A stretch of DNA of 22,728 bases from CAZIKB01 sp964539665 (GTDB lineage Bacteria > Zhuqueibacterota > Zhuqueibacteria > Oceanimicrobiales > Oceanimicrobiaceae): assembly GCA_964539665.1 (NCBI GenBank), contig CAZIKB010000109.1, positions 1 through 22,728 on the forward strand. The letters run 5' to 3'. The notes under the pieces were generated by a model. It was not told where the DNA came from and did no database searches. It saw nothing but the letters and a program-made list of their open reading frames with translations. Shown here piece by piece: positions 1-8,420 of the stretch. The position numbers and the translations under genes are program-made. Position 1 is the first letter of the stretch. Each line of letters opens with the position of its first letter.

Positions 1-12
1 GTCTTCGTAACG

Positions 13-225
13 ATGAGTGCATTACTCTTGATCACAATCATGACCGTCACGCAAATCGACCCGCCTGTGCTTTGGGCAGCGAATGAAGAATTGCGTGGCT
101 ATCTTATCGAGGCGGGAGACAACAATCCAGGGTTGCGGGCACGTCACACCGAGTGGCGCGCATCACTCGAGGTCGGTGCGCAGGTCACTACGCTCGACGA
201 CCCAATGTTCACCTTCGGCTACTTT
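13..225 (+). pseudogene. TolC/CusC-family outer-membrane efflux protein, N-terminal fragment
   Basis: The frame opens with a hydrophobic, signal-peptide-like stretch and continues into residues resembling the N-terminus of mature TolC-family efflux channels: a helix around Leu-Ile-Glu-Ala-Gly-Asp-Asn-Asn-Pro-Gly-Leu-Arg-Ala-Arg, then Asp-Asp-Pro-Met-Phe-Thr-Phe-Gly-Tyr-Phe. The last block matches the 'PDPM-(x)-GYF' segment seen in heavy-metal RND efflux outer-membrane components (family knowledge). After Gly-Tyr-Phe the similarity stops and the frame simply reads antisense through the ampG-like gene to a stop near 294. GC is about 56% over 1-220 and about 33% just after. Only about 70 residues of a protein normally above 400 are present. 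The ATG at 13 is near the window edge, so the start is uncertain. Confidence 0.6.
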
Positions 226-1218
226 TATGCTTTTGTCGTTTACTTCACGTCCGAAATTTACTACAAGTTTTTTGCTGGATTGTGGCTTATTTGATAAATG
301 AATATATAAAACACCCACGTTTCCAACTAAATTATCTTTAGTTAATGTTTTTGTTTCAGGACCGAAATGTGTTTTCAGGAATGATTCTAATTTTGCTACA
401 GCTAATTTGCCCCACCATGTCGATTCATCAGAAATGTTATCCTGAGTTTGTATTCCTGATTTTCCAGAGTAAAATCCATTTTTCACATTCCATTCTTTGG
501 CAAAAACAATGGTTGAATCCACAAAATTATCAGGTGGAGCGTTGGTGCTTATTTCTAATACTGATGGATTTAAAATAAATCTTAAATTACCGTCAATGGG
601 GGTCACGTCGATTGACTCGGGATGAGTAAGTTCAAAATTCCGTATTGAAGGATTTGAGGTTACATTGAAATTCGCTGTTGGCAATCCACTTATGCTTTCA
701 ATATAACCGGCTAAAATTATTAATAGTCCCTGGCCTGAAATCATCGCGAATCTATAAAAAGTACTGCGCACACCCACAAACCACGTTTGTTTGTGCTTTG
801 AAAGACTTAACATGTAAAATCCATCAATGGCAATATCTTGCGTAGCAGAACCAAAAGCTAACAGCCAGAAAAATCCCAGCGTAAACTTGAAATAATTGGA
901 AGCCGGAATGGTGAGTGCGACCCCGCCTAATCCAGCTCCAATAACAAGTTGCATTACCACAATCCAAAGCCGCTTGGTTTTGAATATATCGACCACTGGA
1001 CTCCAGAGCGGTTTGATCACCCAAGGCAGATAAAGCCAACTGGTGTAAAGCGCGATATCAGTGTTTGATATGCCCAAACGCTTATACATTATAACTGAAA
1101 CAGTCATAACTACTACATAGGGTAGACCTTCGGCAAAATACAGGCTGGGTATCCAAAACCAGGGATTTATGTCTTTTTTTGAAGCGTTTGATTTGGTGTG
1201 TTTTTCTGGTTCATTCAT
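163..1218 (-). CDS. AmpG-like major-facilitator transporter, truncated at the C-terminus
   Basis: The N-terminal half matches AmpG/PAT-type transporters: Trp-Ile-Pro-Ser-Leu-Tyr-Phe-Ala-Glu-Gly-Leu-Pro-Tyr near residue 23, the Lys-Pro-Leu-Trp-Ser-Pro segment after the second helix, and Thr-Gln-Asp-Ile-Ala-Ile-Asp-Gly in helix 4. About six membrane helices are followed by a long polar loop (roughly residues 170-340), as in FCB-type AmpG homologues. AmpG of enterobacteria imports anhydromuropeptides for wall recycling; the substrate here is inferred. The second membrane half is missing. From about residue 333 the frame enters foreign GC-rich sequence and meets a chance TGA at 163-165, so genuine ampG-like sequence ends near 210-225. 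The ATG at 1216-1218 lacks a clear Shine-Dalgarno sequence. Confidence 0.8.
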   Translation of the reverse strand: MNEPEKHTKSNASKKDINPWFWIPSLYFAEGLPYVVVMTVSVIMYKRLGISNTDIALYTSWLYLPWVIKPLWSPVVDIFKTKRLWIVVMQLVIGAGLGGVALTIPASNYFKFTLGFFWLLAFGSATQDIAIDGFYMLSLSKHKQTWFVGVRSTFYRFAMISGQGLLIILAGYIESISGLPTANFNVTSNPSIRNFELTHPESIDVTPIDGNLRFILNPSVLEISTNAPPDNFVDSTIVFAKEWNVKNGFYSGKSGIQTQDNISDESTWWGKLAVAKLESFLKTHFGPETKTLTKDNLVGNVGVLYIHLSNKPQSSKKLVVNFGREVNDKSIKVAEGEHWVVERSDLRTDLE

Positions 1219-1269
1219 ATTGCGAAATATAATAATTATTTACCTTATTGCAAATCAAAAAATATCAAT

Positions 1270-1302
1270 AAAAAAGGCGTAACCAATTTCTTGATTACGC
1301 CT
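1270..1302 (-). terminator. Rho-independent terminator after the bifunctional nuclease gene
   Basis: On the minus strand AGGCGTAA and TTACGCCT form a perfect 8-bp stem, followed at once by a run of Ts (CCTTTTTTATTG). It lies 29 bases past the nuclease stop codon, so it should end that transcript before the ampG-like gene. Confidence 0.85.
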
Positions 1303-1330
1303 CTGACAATTCAAAAACCACAGATTATTA

Positions 1331-1888
1331 TTATCCTTCGTTTCGTTGTTGCTTGACATCCTTTATCTCATCTCGTAATCGAGCAGCGTCTTCATACCTT
1401 TCATCGGTAATGGCTTTTTGCATGTCTGATTCCAACTGCTCTAATTCATCTAAATCAGGAGTAGGTATTCCTTCACTCTCAGTGTCTTTTTCATTCACAG
1501 AAGCTTTGTTCATTACGTCCTCAGATACAAAAATCGGCGCTTGCATTCTTAATGCTACAGCAATTGCATCGCTCGGCCGCGCATCGAGATCGGTTTTAGG
1601 GCCGTTTAACTTTAAACTTATCAGGGCATAATATGTATTTTCACGTAACTCATTTACGATAACTCTTGATATTTTTGCTTCTAAAGAATCTAATAGATTC
1701 TTAATTAAATCATGGGTCAAAGGCCGGGGGGGAGTAATCTGTTCAAGCTGCAGTGCAATGGCTTGTGCTTCAGTATTACCAACTACAATTGGCAGCCATC
1801 GATTGCTGGCATCGTCCTTTAATATAACAACAAACCTGTTAGTATGTGTATCTAATGTTACACGATCAACTTTTACTGCTATTAACAT
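1331..1888 (-). CDS. Bifunctional nuclease (BFN/DUF151) with C-terminal UVR motif
   Basis: Residues 1-130 match the BFN/DUF151 fold: the start MLIAVKVDRVTLD, 'RWLPIVVGNTEAQAIALQLE', the 'RPLTHDL' block, and 'DARPSDAIAVALRMQAPIFVSEDVM'. Family members have been reported with both DNase and RNase activity, so a cytoplasmic nuclease role is inferred from homology. A linker leads to a UVR motif at about 150-180 ('DMQKAITDERYEDAARLRDEIK'-like), the UvrB/UvrC interaction helix pair, a fusion seen in several FCB and Thermus-type lineages. The length of 185 residues is normal for the fused form. ATG at 1886-1888 has GGAG nine bases upstream. It is a single-gene transcription unit with its own promoter and terminator. 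Confidence 0.92.
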   Translation of the reverse strand: MLIAVKVDRVTLDTHTNRFVVILKDDASNRWLPIVVGNTEAQAIALQLEQITPPRPLTHDLIKNLLDSLEAKISRVIVNELRENTYYALISLKLNGPKTDLDARPSDAIAVALRMQAPIFVSEDVMNKASVNEKDTESEGIPTPDLDELEQLESDMQKAITDERYEDAARLRDEIKDVKQQRNEG

Positions 1889-1962
1889 TTTAACATCTCC
1901 GCACTGAATTGGATTTCCGAAACAGTAAAAATGTAGTCCTGGGAATCCGATAAATAATATTC

Positions 1963-1991
1963 ATTATAAAAAATTAAAAACACACAATCAA
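1963..1991 (-). promoter_or_regulatory. Sigma70-type promoter of the bifunctional nuclease gene
   Basis: On the minus strand TTGATT (1986-1991) and TATAAT (1963-1968) are separated by exactly 17 bases, about 75 bases ahead of the nuclease ATG. This is the best signal in the 310-base gap 1889-2198; I see no gene or repeat in the rest of that gap. Confidence 0.7.
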
Positions 1992-2198
1992 GTGAAATTT
2001 TCACTAAAACCATGCTCTCAGTCTTAGTTTGACTTTGAATCGTTTTCGGATTTTATTTCCAGGCCCAAGAAATACAACTTTAAAGTTTTAATTATTTATT
2101 ATTTTTGTTACCCATGTTTTCAAGAAAAATACTCTCAAGATCATTAAATTGCTGATATTGAATTATTGAAACTTAACAATTGTTTTATACCAGAATAT

Positions 2199-3863
2199 TC
2201 AATCATAAAGTATCTCAAGAATAATACCTTTATAATAGTGTTCTAATATTTCGTCAAATTTTTTGTCCGACAGCGCCATGACAGCCGCACCAATTTGACA
2301 CATACCAACACCATGCCCCCAGCCTGCGCCTTTTAAAATAAATTTCTTTGGTAGGTTGCGTGAACCGCCTTCTTTCTTTACATAAAAACTAGCGCTATAT
2401 AATGTATTTTTTGACAGAGCTCTTCGGATGGCCAATTCCCGGCTGATTTTGAACTGTTTTTTCGTTCCAACAACTAACAATTCAATCAACCGTCCGGACA
2501 CCCCTCTTTTTTGAGGGATCAAGTCACGTAATTGGCCGAAATTTTCACCAGTTTTCGTGCGAATAATTTCTTCCAACTCAGTTCGTTTATACTCAACCTG
2601 CCACCGAAAATATTTTTTACTGTAATTTAAAGAAGCAGGTAGTTTACGGCGGGTCGTGTTGCAAAATACTTCCGGGCTGCTGTCAATCCACTTTTTTACG
2701 TTCTGTTCCTTTTGCAATGATGTGCTTAATCGTTCATTACCTCTTCCTCCTCTATCTAAAACGCCTCTCAGAAATGGCTTGGCGTCCATCAGCCAAACAT
2801 TGTCATTATTTTCAGAATGACCGCCACAAACTGCTGCATAAAAGGCTTCTACTATCTTTTTACGGTGGACCATGAAAATTCCACGTGTGCTTTCCACCGC
2901 GTTATTAGTGGATTCTGATATTTTGGAATTTCCACTGAACACCTGACAGTGTACATCATCGCATAAATCAAACGGTTCTAATGGATGGCGTAATCCTACT
3001 TTTGCTATTGCTTCAACCCGGGCAGCTACTGCCTGGGCTTTTAATGCTTCGTAAGGAAACCTGACCGGCATTTCAGAAGGTACCACGCCTTTTAGATATT
3101 CTTCTAAAGATAGTTCATTTATTACTGTTATTTGTCCATAGTTATCCACCACAAATTCCAATGTTCCGCTATAAACTCGGTTTTCCTTTGACTCCCAATG
3201 AAAGCCACTGCCAACTTCAACGCCGATTATTTCAATATTGTTTGTGCTGAATTTGGCTTCTTCTTTTAAATCAAAACTATACTTACTATCAAGATGGGTG
3301 AATCTCAATGCGCCTTCAGATCTATCTTTAGGTACCTCCAGTATTTTTGAACCAGTTTTTCCCCGGATTGTGTTTTGATATGCAATAGCATCATTTCTGT
3401 TTTTAAAATCTTTATCTAACACAACCCGGTAGATGGCCTTCTCAAAGTAAGGAATGTTTATATTGGAGCTGCGGTCATGCTTCTTAACGTGCGCATTCAA
3501 CCCTTTTTTATAAACTGATCGCGCTATTTTTTCGGCTTGAATTCTATCTTTTGTTGTCCCCACGGCGAGACGGTATATGAATTCGGCTGGTTTGGCATTT
3601 AATGTTTCAACCTTCCATCGTCCACTTTGTAGATTCCGCATTACGATGCTATTGTCTCGTTTTGTAAAATTGACTTCACTATTTATTTTAAATTCAACCG
3701 AATTTTCATGTTCCATAATACCAATTCTAACCTCAGGCGGCTTTACATTATTGTCTTCATAAAATATAGGCCTGCAGGTTAAAACCAAAAATGAGAGAAT
3801 AATTGTAAAGATTGAAGCCATAATGTTCATACCTGAATAGTTACTTTTCATATTTAACGTCAT
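2199..3863 (-). CDS. SPOR-like and SpoIID/LytB-domain cell-wall protein, probable lipoprotein
   Basis: A hydrophobic N-terminus ends in Leu-Val-Leu-Thr-Cys (Cys30), a near-lipobox with Thr rather than Gly/Ala/Ser at -1. An SPOR-like region (about 95-178) is suggested by 'YRLAVGTTKDRIQAEKIA' and a second 'YRVVLDKDFKNRNDAIAY' unit. The SpoIID domain spans about 240-554, with YLKGVVPSEMP holding the expected catalytic Glu264, CGGHSE at 346-351, and the closing GWGHGVGMCQIGA from 514. SpoIID enzymes are lytic transglycosylases that act on denuded glycan, and SPOR domains bind such glycan, so the pairing is coherent for septal or envelope wall turnover. No sporulation genes surround it. GGGAAAG precedes the chosen ATG; in-frame ATGs at codons 5 and 12 are alternatives. 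Confidence 0.88.
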   Translation of the reverse strand: MTLNMKSNYSGMNIMASIFTIILSFLVLTCRPIFYEDNNVKPPEVRIGIMEHENSVEFKINSEVNFTKRDNSIVMRNLQSGRWKVETLNAKPAEFIYRLAVGTTKDRIQAEKIARSVYKKGLNAHVKKHDRSSNINIPYFEKAIYRVVLDKDFKNRNDAIAYQNTIRGKTGSKILEVPKDRSEGALRFTHLDSKYSFDLKEEAKFSTNNIEIIGVEVGSGFHWESKENRVYSGTLEFVVDNYGQITVINELSLEEYLKGVVPSEMPVRFPYEALKAQAVAARVEAIAKVGLRHPLEPFDLCDDVHCQVFSGNSKISESTNNAVESTRGIFMVHRKKIVEAFYAAVCGGHSENNDNVWLMDAKPFLRGVLDRGGRGNERLSTSLQKEQNVKKWIDSSPEVFCNTTRRKLPASLNYSKKYFRWQVEYKRTELEEIIRTKTGENFGQLRDLIPQKRGVSGRLIELLVVGTKKQFKISRELAIRRALSKNTLYSASFYVKKEGGSRNLPKKFILKGAGWGHGVGMCQIGAAVMALSDKKFDEILEHYYKGIILEILYD

Positions 3864-3952
3864 TTCTTTCCCAAATATTGATGGTTATAAAAAAATCTTT
3901 TCATTTCAAAAGTGATTTAATAAAAAATGACGTTTATGTAAATAAAAATCTT

Positions 3953-4501
3953 TCACCTGAAAAATGGATTAAATAACCTTTCAACTCCTACGAGAGTTGA
4001 GGAACCATGCCCGGGATATATTACTGTATCATCTGGTAATGATAGTATTTTATTCCAAATGTGCCTGGTTTCTTCCTCAAATTGCTGCCGTGTGGCCGTT
4101 CCACCGACAGCGCCAGAAAAGATTGCATCTCCGACAAAAACCGCTTTCTCCAGATAGAAGGAGGCGCTGTCCGAAGTGTGGCCCGGTGTAGCAAGCACGG
4201 AAATCTCGGTATTCCCAAAAGAAATTTTATCTCCCCCTGCAATTTGATGACTATATTTTTTTGTTGATGAATAAACAGGAACTTGAAATGATTCTCTAAA
4301 TTGATTTACGCCATCCACATGGTCATAATGTGCATGGGTTATTAAAAGAAATTCTAATTCAAAGTTATTTTTTGTCACAAAACGTTTTATCCGGTCTTCA
4401 AAAGCGCCGCAATCGACTAAAAAGGTTTTTTTAGTGTTTTCATCGAAACATAAAAAACTATTGACATAATTCGTTTCTAAAGGAAAATGAATAATTTTCA
4501 T
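3953..4501 (-). CDS. Metallo-beta-lactamase-fold hydrolase, glyoxalase II-like
   Basis: All five MBL metal motifs are visible in 182 residues: HAHYDHVDG, TPGHTSDS, GDAIFSGAVGG and YPGHG near the C-terminus, with Leu-Val-Asp-Cys-Gly in the first motif region. The compact size and 'TPGHT...F-x-GD-x-x-F' layout resemble the catalytic half of glyoxalase II and related thioester hydrolases. A binuclear zinc or iron site and cytoplasmic thioester hydrolysis are inferred from family; the substrate is unknown. ATG at 4499-4501 follows GGAAG at good spacing. It sits 89 bases downstream of the start of the SpoIID gene in genome order and 72 bases past the pentapeptide gene. I see no promoter strong enough to say whether they are co-transcribed. 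Confidence 0.88.
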   Translation of the reverse strand: MKIIHFPLETNYVNSFLCFDENTKKTFLVDCGAFEDRIKRFVTKNNFELEFLLITHAHYDHVDGVNQFRESFQVPVYSSTKKYSHQIAGGDKISFGNTEISVLATPGHTSDSASFYLEKAVFVGDAIFSGAVGGTATRQQFEEETRHIWNKILSLPDDTVIYPGHGSSTLVGVERLFNPFFR

Positions 4502-4573
4502 AGTTCTTCCTGCTAATCTGAATCTATTACAGAATTTAATGGCTAATGTGTACTATCAACTAAAAAGACTGTG

Positions 4574-5464
4574 CTAAAACTCCGCTCCATTTATGTTATT
4601 TCCTGAAAAGTCTAAATCCTTCGGAAGGATGTCCACTAAGCGAGCTCTTTCAAACACAGCCCCATCTATCTTTGCATTTTTTAGATTAGCGCCGCTCAGG
4701 TCCGCTTCCCTGCAGATTGCCCGATTAAGGTTGGCTCCTTCAAAATTGGCGTCCGAAAAATTAGCGCTTCCAGGTCGAATAAAAAAAAGATTAGCATTTT
4801 TGAAATTTGTTTTGCGGGCGTCAGTACCCACCAGATTTGCGCGATTTATATCCGCTTCTTCGAAATTGGCATTAATTAACAACGCTCCCCCTAAAATGGC
4901 AAACGCCCCGCGGCTGCCTTTGGCGTTAACTCCTTTGAGATTAGCGAATGCGAAATTAGCGTTATCGAAAACAGCGCCTTCTAAATTTGCACCAATGAAA
5001 ATAGCATGCTGAGCAGAGATTTTTGATAAATCCGCAGAAGATAGATTCGTAAAACTCAGGTTGGCGTAATTTAAGATAGCTTCCTGTAAATTTACTTCAC
5101 TTAAATTAGCGCCGTCTAACAGCGCACCTTCTAATTTTGTGGACCGGAGTTGCGATTTGGTGAGAGCCGCACTTTCTAAATTGGCCCTTCGGAATTCGCA
5201 TCCTGAAAAGTCACATTCAGAAAGATTCGCTCCTTTGAGATAGGTCGCGGTGAAATTACACCCTGTAAAAATCCCGCTTTTCAAATCCAAACCGCTTAAA
5301 TCTGCTTTCGAAAAGAAATCGCCAGTGAAGTGGTGGCCCTCCTTAACTAATGATGCGATTTTGTCACGATACTCAGATTTTGTCTCCGTGTGCTGCCAGC
5401 AAAAGTATGATTGCGATATGGCATCAAAATAGCAGCCGGGATGTTGGCATGGATTATTTTTCAT
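4574..5464 (-). CDS. Pentapeptide-repeat protein with Cys/His N-terminal motif
   Basis: From about residue 50 to the end the protein is tandem A(N/D)LxG-type pentapeptides (ANLSECDFSGCEFRRANL and similar), predicted to fold as a right-handed quadrilateral beta-helix of roughly a dozen coils. The first 26 residues carry Cys6, His8, Cys11, Cys22 and His25 in the pattern C-x4-C-x10-C-x2-H, which could bind a zinc ion. Pentapeptide proteins include DNA-gyrase-protecting DNA mimics, but most have no known function, and I do not assign one. No signal peptide is seen, so it is probably cytoplasmic. ATG at 5462-5464 has AAAGG about ten bases upstream. Confidence 0.9.
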   Translation of the reverse strand: MKNNPCQHPGCYFDAISQSYFCWQHTETKSEYRDKIASLVKEGHHFTGDFFSKADLSGLDLKSGIFTGCNFTATYLKGANLSECDFSGCEFRRANLESAALTKSQLRSTKLEGALLDGANLSEVNLQEAILNYANLSFTNLSSADLSKISAQHAIFIGANLEGAVFDNANFAFANLKGVNAKGSRGAFAILGGALLINANFEEADINRANLVGTDARKTNFKNANLFFIRPGSANFSDANFEGANLNRAICREADLSGANLKNAKIDGAVFERARLVDILPKDLDFSGNNINGAEF

Positions 5465-5526
5465 AACTGATTTTACCTTTTTCTAAAATAATTTTGATAA
5501 AATAGTCATCTCTCTCTACTCGGTTT

Positions 5527-6432
5527 TTAATCTTTATACCCAAACTCCTTCAGCGCTCTATCATCCTGCTGCCACTTTTCTTTTACTTTAACCCAGAGCT
5601 CAAGATAAACCGAACGGTCTAATACGCTTTCAATTTCTTGCCGCGCTATTTTCCCTACTTGTTTTAGAGCAGTCCCACTTTTACCGATCAAGATACCTTT
5701 TTGACTGTTTTTTTCTACATATATTATTGCTTTAATAAAGTCTTTTCTATCAGCACGTTCTTTAAATTCGTCGATATCGACCGTGGTAGCATAAGGAATC
5801 TCTTCGCCATATCTTTGAAAGATTTTTTCGCGAATTATTTCCGAAACCACAAATCTTTCCGGATGATCCATAATTTGTTCCGGTGAGTAGAACGGCTGTC
5901 CCTGAGGTAAGGCATCTACAATTTCCTTTTTTAAAATATCCAGTCCATATGATTTCGCTGCAGAAATGGGCACCATAGATATAATATTCTGAAAACGATT
6001 ATAATATTCCATTAATGGCAAAATTTGATTTTTTGCAATGGTATCCATTTTATTGATTATCAAAATTATATTTGGATTATAATTACTGATTTGTTTTAAA
6101 AGAGCGGCATCATGATTATCAGCTTTGGAAGCTGCCTCAACCATAAAAAGAATCAGATCGGCGTCTCGCAACGATTTGTGAGCTGCCTGCAACATGGCTT
6201 GCTGAAGTTTATTTTTTGGTTCTAAAAGACCAGGAGTATCAAGAAAAATAATCTGGCAATTATCTTCATTCAAAATTCCCCGGATTTGATGCCTGGTCGT
6301 TTGTTGTTTTTTGGTAACTGCGGAGACTTTAAAATTGAGAAGATTGTTGAGCAAAGTAGATTTACCAACGTTTGGGCGGCCTGCAATAGCAACATAGCCA
6401 GCTTTAAAAATTTGTTTATCTATTTGTTTCAA
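5527..6432 (-). CDS. era: GTPase Era, 16S rRNA maturation
   Basis: Residues 18-25 are the P-loop GRPNVGKS. KQQTTRHQIRGI forms switch I, DTPG sits at 65-68, NKMD at 127-130 and SAAKSYG at 157-163. The C-terminal KH domain has the GKSGTALKQVGKIARQEIE signature. Era binds GTP and the 3' end of 16S rRNA during small-subunit assembly. The length of 301 residues is typical. The start is TTG at 6430-6432: GGGGAAAAG lies directly ahead, no in-frame ATG occurs before residue 80, and the P-loop would be lost from any later start. Era sits between prolyl-tRNA synthetase and the pentapeptide gene, with 144 and 62 bases between genes. Confidence 0.96.
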   Translation of the reverse strand: MKQIDKQIFKAGYVAIAGRPNVGKSTLLNNLLNFKVSAVTKKQQTTRHQIRGILNEDNCQIIFLDTPGLLEPKNKLQQAMLQAAHKSLRDADLILFMVEAASKADNHDAALLKQISNYNPNIILIINKMDTIAKNQILPLMEYYNRFQNIISMVPISAAKSYGLDILKKEIVDALPQGQPFYSPEQIMDHPERFVVSEIIREKIFQRYGEEIPYATTVDIDEFKERADRKDFIKAIIYVEKNSQKGILIGKSGTALKQVGKIARQEIESVLDRSVYLELWVKVKEKWQQDDRALKEFGYKD

Positions 6433-6576
6433 CTTTTCCCCGGGATTAATCGGTCAATAACTAATTATCTGCGACACGGCCATTTAACAATTGAACACGT
6501 GAAATTTTAATCTCATCCCAGGTCAACCATTGGAATGATATGCTGTCTGGCTAATTTAGCCGTAAAGTGTAAGTAT

Positions 6577-8007
6577 TTAATAGGCTTTAGCTACCACCAC
6601 CCGTTCGTTCGACTCCTCTCCGCATAACAAGCATTTACCATGTTCTATTGTATTGTCAAGTGGAATGCAACGAATAGTCGCTTTAGTCTCTTCCTGTAAT
6701 CGATCTTCGCAGGTTCTTTTGCCGCACCAGTGGACCTTGAAGAAGCCGGCAGGTTCTTCTATTTCTTTTTTAAATTGCTCGTAATCGTCACAAAGATAGA
6801 AATGCTGATCTCTGAATATCCGGGCTTTATTAAATAAATCATCCTGGATTTTTGGAAGGAGCTTGGCAATATACTCTTGCAGTTGATCCATTTTAATCAA
6901 CTCTTTTTCGCCGGTATCGCGACGAACGACCACTACCTGGTCTTTCTCTAAATCCTTAGGCCCAATTTCAATTCTAACCGGTACGCCTTGTTTTTCCCAT
7001 TCATTGAATTTCCACCCGGGACGATAATTTTCCCGGTCATCTATTTTGAAATTGAAGTGGTCTTGCCAATTCCGGGTTAAAGATTCAATTTTAGATAAAA
7101 TGGGAGCTTTTTGCTCATCGCCTCTCCATATTGGCACAATGACGACTTGAGTCGGCGCGATTTTCGGCGGAAGCACAAGTCCCTTATCATCGCTGTGAGC
7201 CATAATGAGCGCACCTACAAGCCGGGTCGAAACTCCCCAACTGGTGGCCCAAACATACTGCAACTCCCCATTTTCATCCTGGAATTGAACATCAAACGCT
7301 TTGGCAAAATTCTGTCCCAAATTGTGAGAGGTTCCCGATTGTAATGCGCGCCGGTCTTGCATCATGCCTTCAATCGCGTATGTGCGAACAGCGCCTGCAA
7401 ACCGCTCTTTTTCAGTTTTTAAACCAGGGATGACTGGTAAAGCCATGTAATCTTCTGCAAAAGTTTTGTATATTTCAAGTATTTTGATGGTTTCGGTTTC
7501 GGCTTCTTCATCCGTGGCGTGTGCTGTGTGGCCTTCTTGCCAGAGAAACTCCATCGTTCTTAAAAAAAGCCTGGTTCGCATTTCCCAGCGTACAACATTT
7601 GCCCACTGATTAATGAGCAAGGGTAAATCCCGATGAGATTGAATCCAGTTTTTATACATAGACCAAATAATCGTCTCCGAGGTTGGCCTGACAATCAATG
7701 GTTCCTCCAATTTTTTTCCGCCGCCATGCGTGACAACCGCACATTCAGGCGCAAATCCTTTCACGTGTTCCGCTTCTTTTTTTATATAACTTTCCGGGAT
7801 AAATAAAGGAAAGTAAGCATTTACATGGCCGGTGTCCTTAAACATTTTGTCTAAAGCACTTTGCATTTTCTCCCAAATGGCATAACCATTGGGACGAATT
7901 ACCATGCATCCTTTAACCGGCGCATAATCGGCTAATTTAGCTGCTGAAATGACGTCCAAATACCATCTTGCGTAATCTTCTGATCTTTTTGTAATGTCTT
8001 TTGCCAT
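6577..8007 (-). CDS. proS: Prolyl-tRNA synthetase, short eukaryote/archaeal-type
   Basis: The enzyme charges tRNA-Pro with proline using ATP. Class II features are clear: 'GCMVIRPNGYAIWEKMQ' for motif 1, 'RPTSET' and 'VVRWEMRTRLFLRTMEFLWQEGHTAHA' around motif 2, and 'LQSGTSHNLGQNFAKAFDVQF' in the active site. An anticodon-binding domain follows ('PTQVVIVPIW...'), then a C-terminal zinc-type domain with Cys residues near 423-465 and the conserved terminal Tyr (KAY). There is no editing insertion, and 476 residues fits the E-type (ProS type 3) found in archaea, eukaryotes and many bacteria. ATG at 8005-8007 has no good Shine-Dalgarno. A possible transcript start at about 8414 would leave a 400-base leader. 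Confidence 0.96.
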   Translation of the reverse strand: MAKDITKRSEDYARWYLDVISAAKLADYAPVKGCMVIRPNGYAIWEKMQSALDKMFKDTGHVNAYFPLFIPESYIKKEAEHVKGFAPECAVVTHGGGKKLEEPLIVRPTSETIIWSMYKNWIQSHRDLPLLINQWANVVRWEMRTRLFLRTMEFLWQEGHTAHATDEEAETETIKILEIYKTFAEDYMALPVIPGLKTEKERFAGAVRTYAIEGMMQDRRALQSGTSHNLGQNFAKAFDVQFQDENGELQYVWATSWGVSTRLVGALIMAHSDDKGLVLPPKIAPTQVVIVPIWRGDEQKAPILSKIESLTRNWQDHFNFKIDDRENYRPGWKFNEWEKQGVPVRIEIGPKDLEKDQVVVVRRDTGEKELIKMDQLQEYIAKLLPKIQDDLFNKARIFRDQHFYLCDDYEQFKKEIEEPAGFFKVHWCGKRTCEDRLQEETKATIRCIPLDNTIEHGKCLLCGEESNERVVVAKAY

Positions 8008-8040
8008 ATTAACTTAAGCTTTCAATTTGGTCTATAATAA

Positions 8041-8062
8041 AACCCCTAAATAAATAGGGATT
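8041..8062 (-). terminator. Hairpin between the acidic frame and proS, possible weak terminator
   Basis: On the minus strand AATCCCTA and TAGGGGTT pair over eight bases (one G-T) around the loop TTTATT, followed by the T-rich TTATTATAG. It lies 25 bases past the stop of the acidic frame and 34 bases before proS, so it could end that frame's transcript or attenuate proS. Confidence 0.4.
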
Positions 8063-8087
8063 TGATTTATTTTTATTAAAAGTTATC

Positions 8088-8327
8088 TTATTCAAAATCT
8101 CGATCCTTAAACTTACCTTTGTTCTTTACTTTCTTTTTATCTCGATATCTGATTTCTTCATCATCTGCTTCAAAATATTTTTCCCAATATTTTGTTTCGT
8201 CAGAAACATTCCCCTCATCTTCTTCATCTTGATATTGAAAAATATCTTTTTCTGTTTCTTCCCGCGAAGTATCTTCTTTGTCCGGGGCCTCTCTTTTTGG
8301 AGGTTTTTTCCCTTCTCGTTCACGGTA
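8088..8327 (-). pseudogene. Start-less acidic reading frame, possible frameshifted small gene or remnant
   Basis: This frame stays open for 79 codons and reads as a natural, highly charged protein tail rich in Glu, Asp and Lys (for example TEKDIFQYQDEEDEGNVSDE), ending in KFKDRDFE and TAA at 8088-8090. A stop (8328-8330) directly precedes it and no ATG, GTG or TTG lies early in frame, so as written it cannot start normally. A GTG in the neighbouring frame (about 8324) leads into A-AAA-AAC at 8303-8309. A -1 slip there would enter the acidic frame. A promoter-like pair lies upstream at 8421-8449. It could be an undescribed small protein, a decayed gene or a sequencing error. No family is recognised. 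Confidence 0.3.
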
Positions 8328-8420
8328 TTAATAATAAGAATAGTATTGTTTACACGGAGGTTTTTCTTATTAAATAACCTTAAGGAAATGCAGAAGATTC
8401 CAAAATATTTTGAAAGAAAA

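Noticed and set aside
4593..5012. Plus-strand 139-residue frame with repeating Leu-Ala-Pro units
   Set aside because: It mirrors the periodic codons of the pentapeptide-repeat gene on the other strand.
4593..5464. Tandem DNA repeat or CRISPR-like array
   Set aside because: The periodicity is 15 bases, in frame and degenerate, as expected from pentapeptide coding, with no spacers.
3953..8007. One long operon from proS through era to the MBL gene
   Set aside because: Gaps of 62-144 bases without shared signals do not establish co-transcription; only same-strand order is certain.
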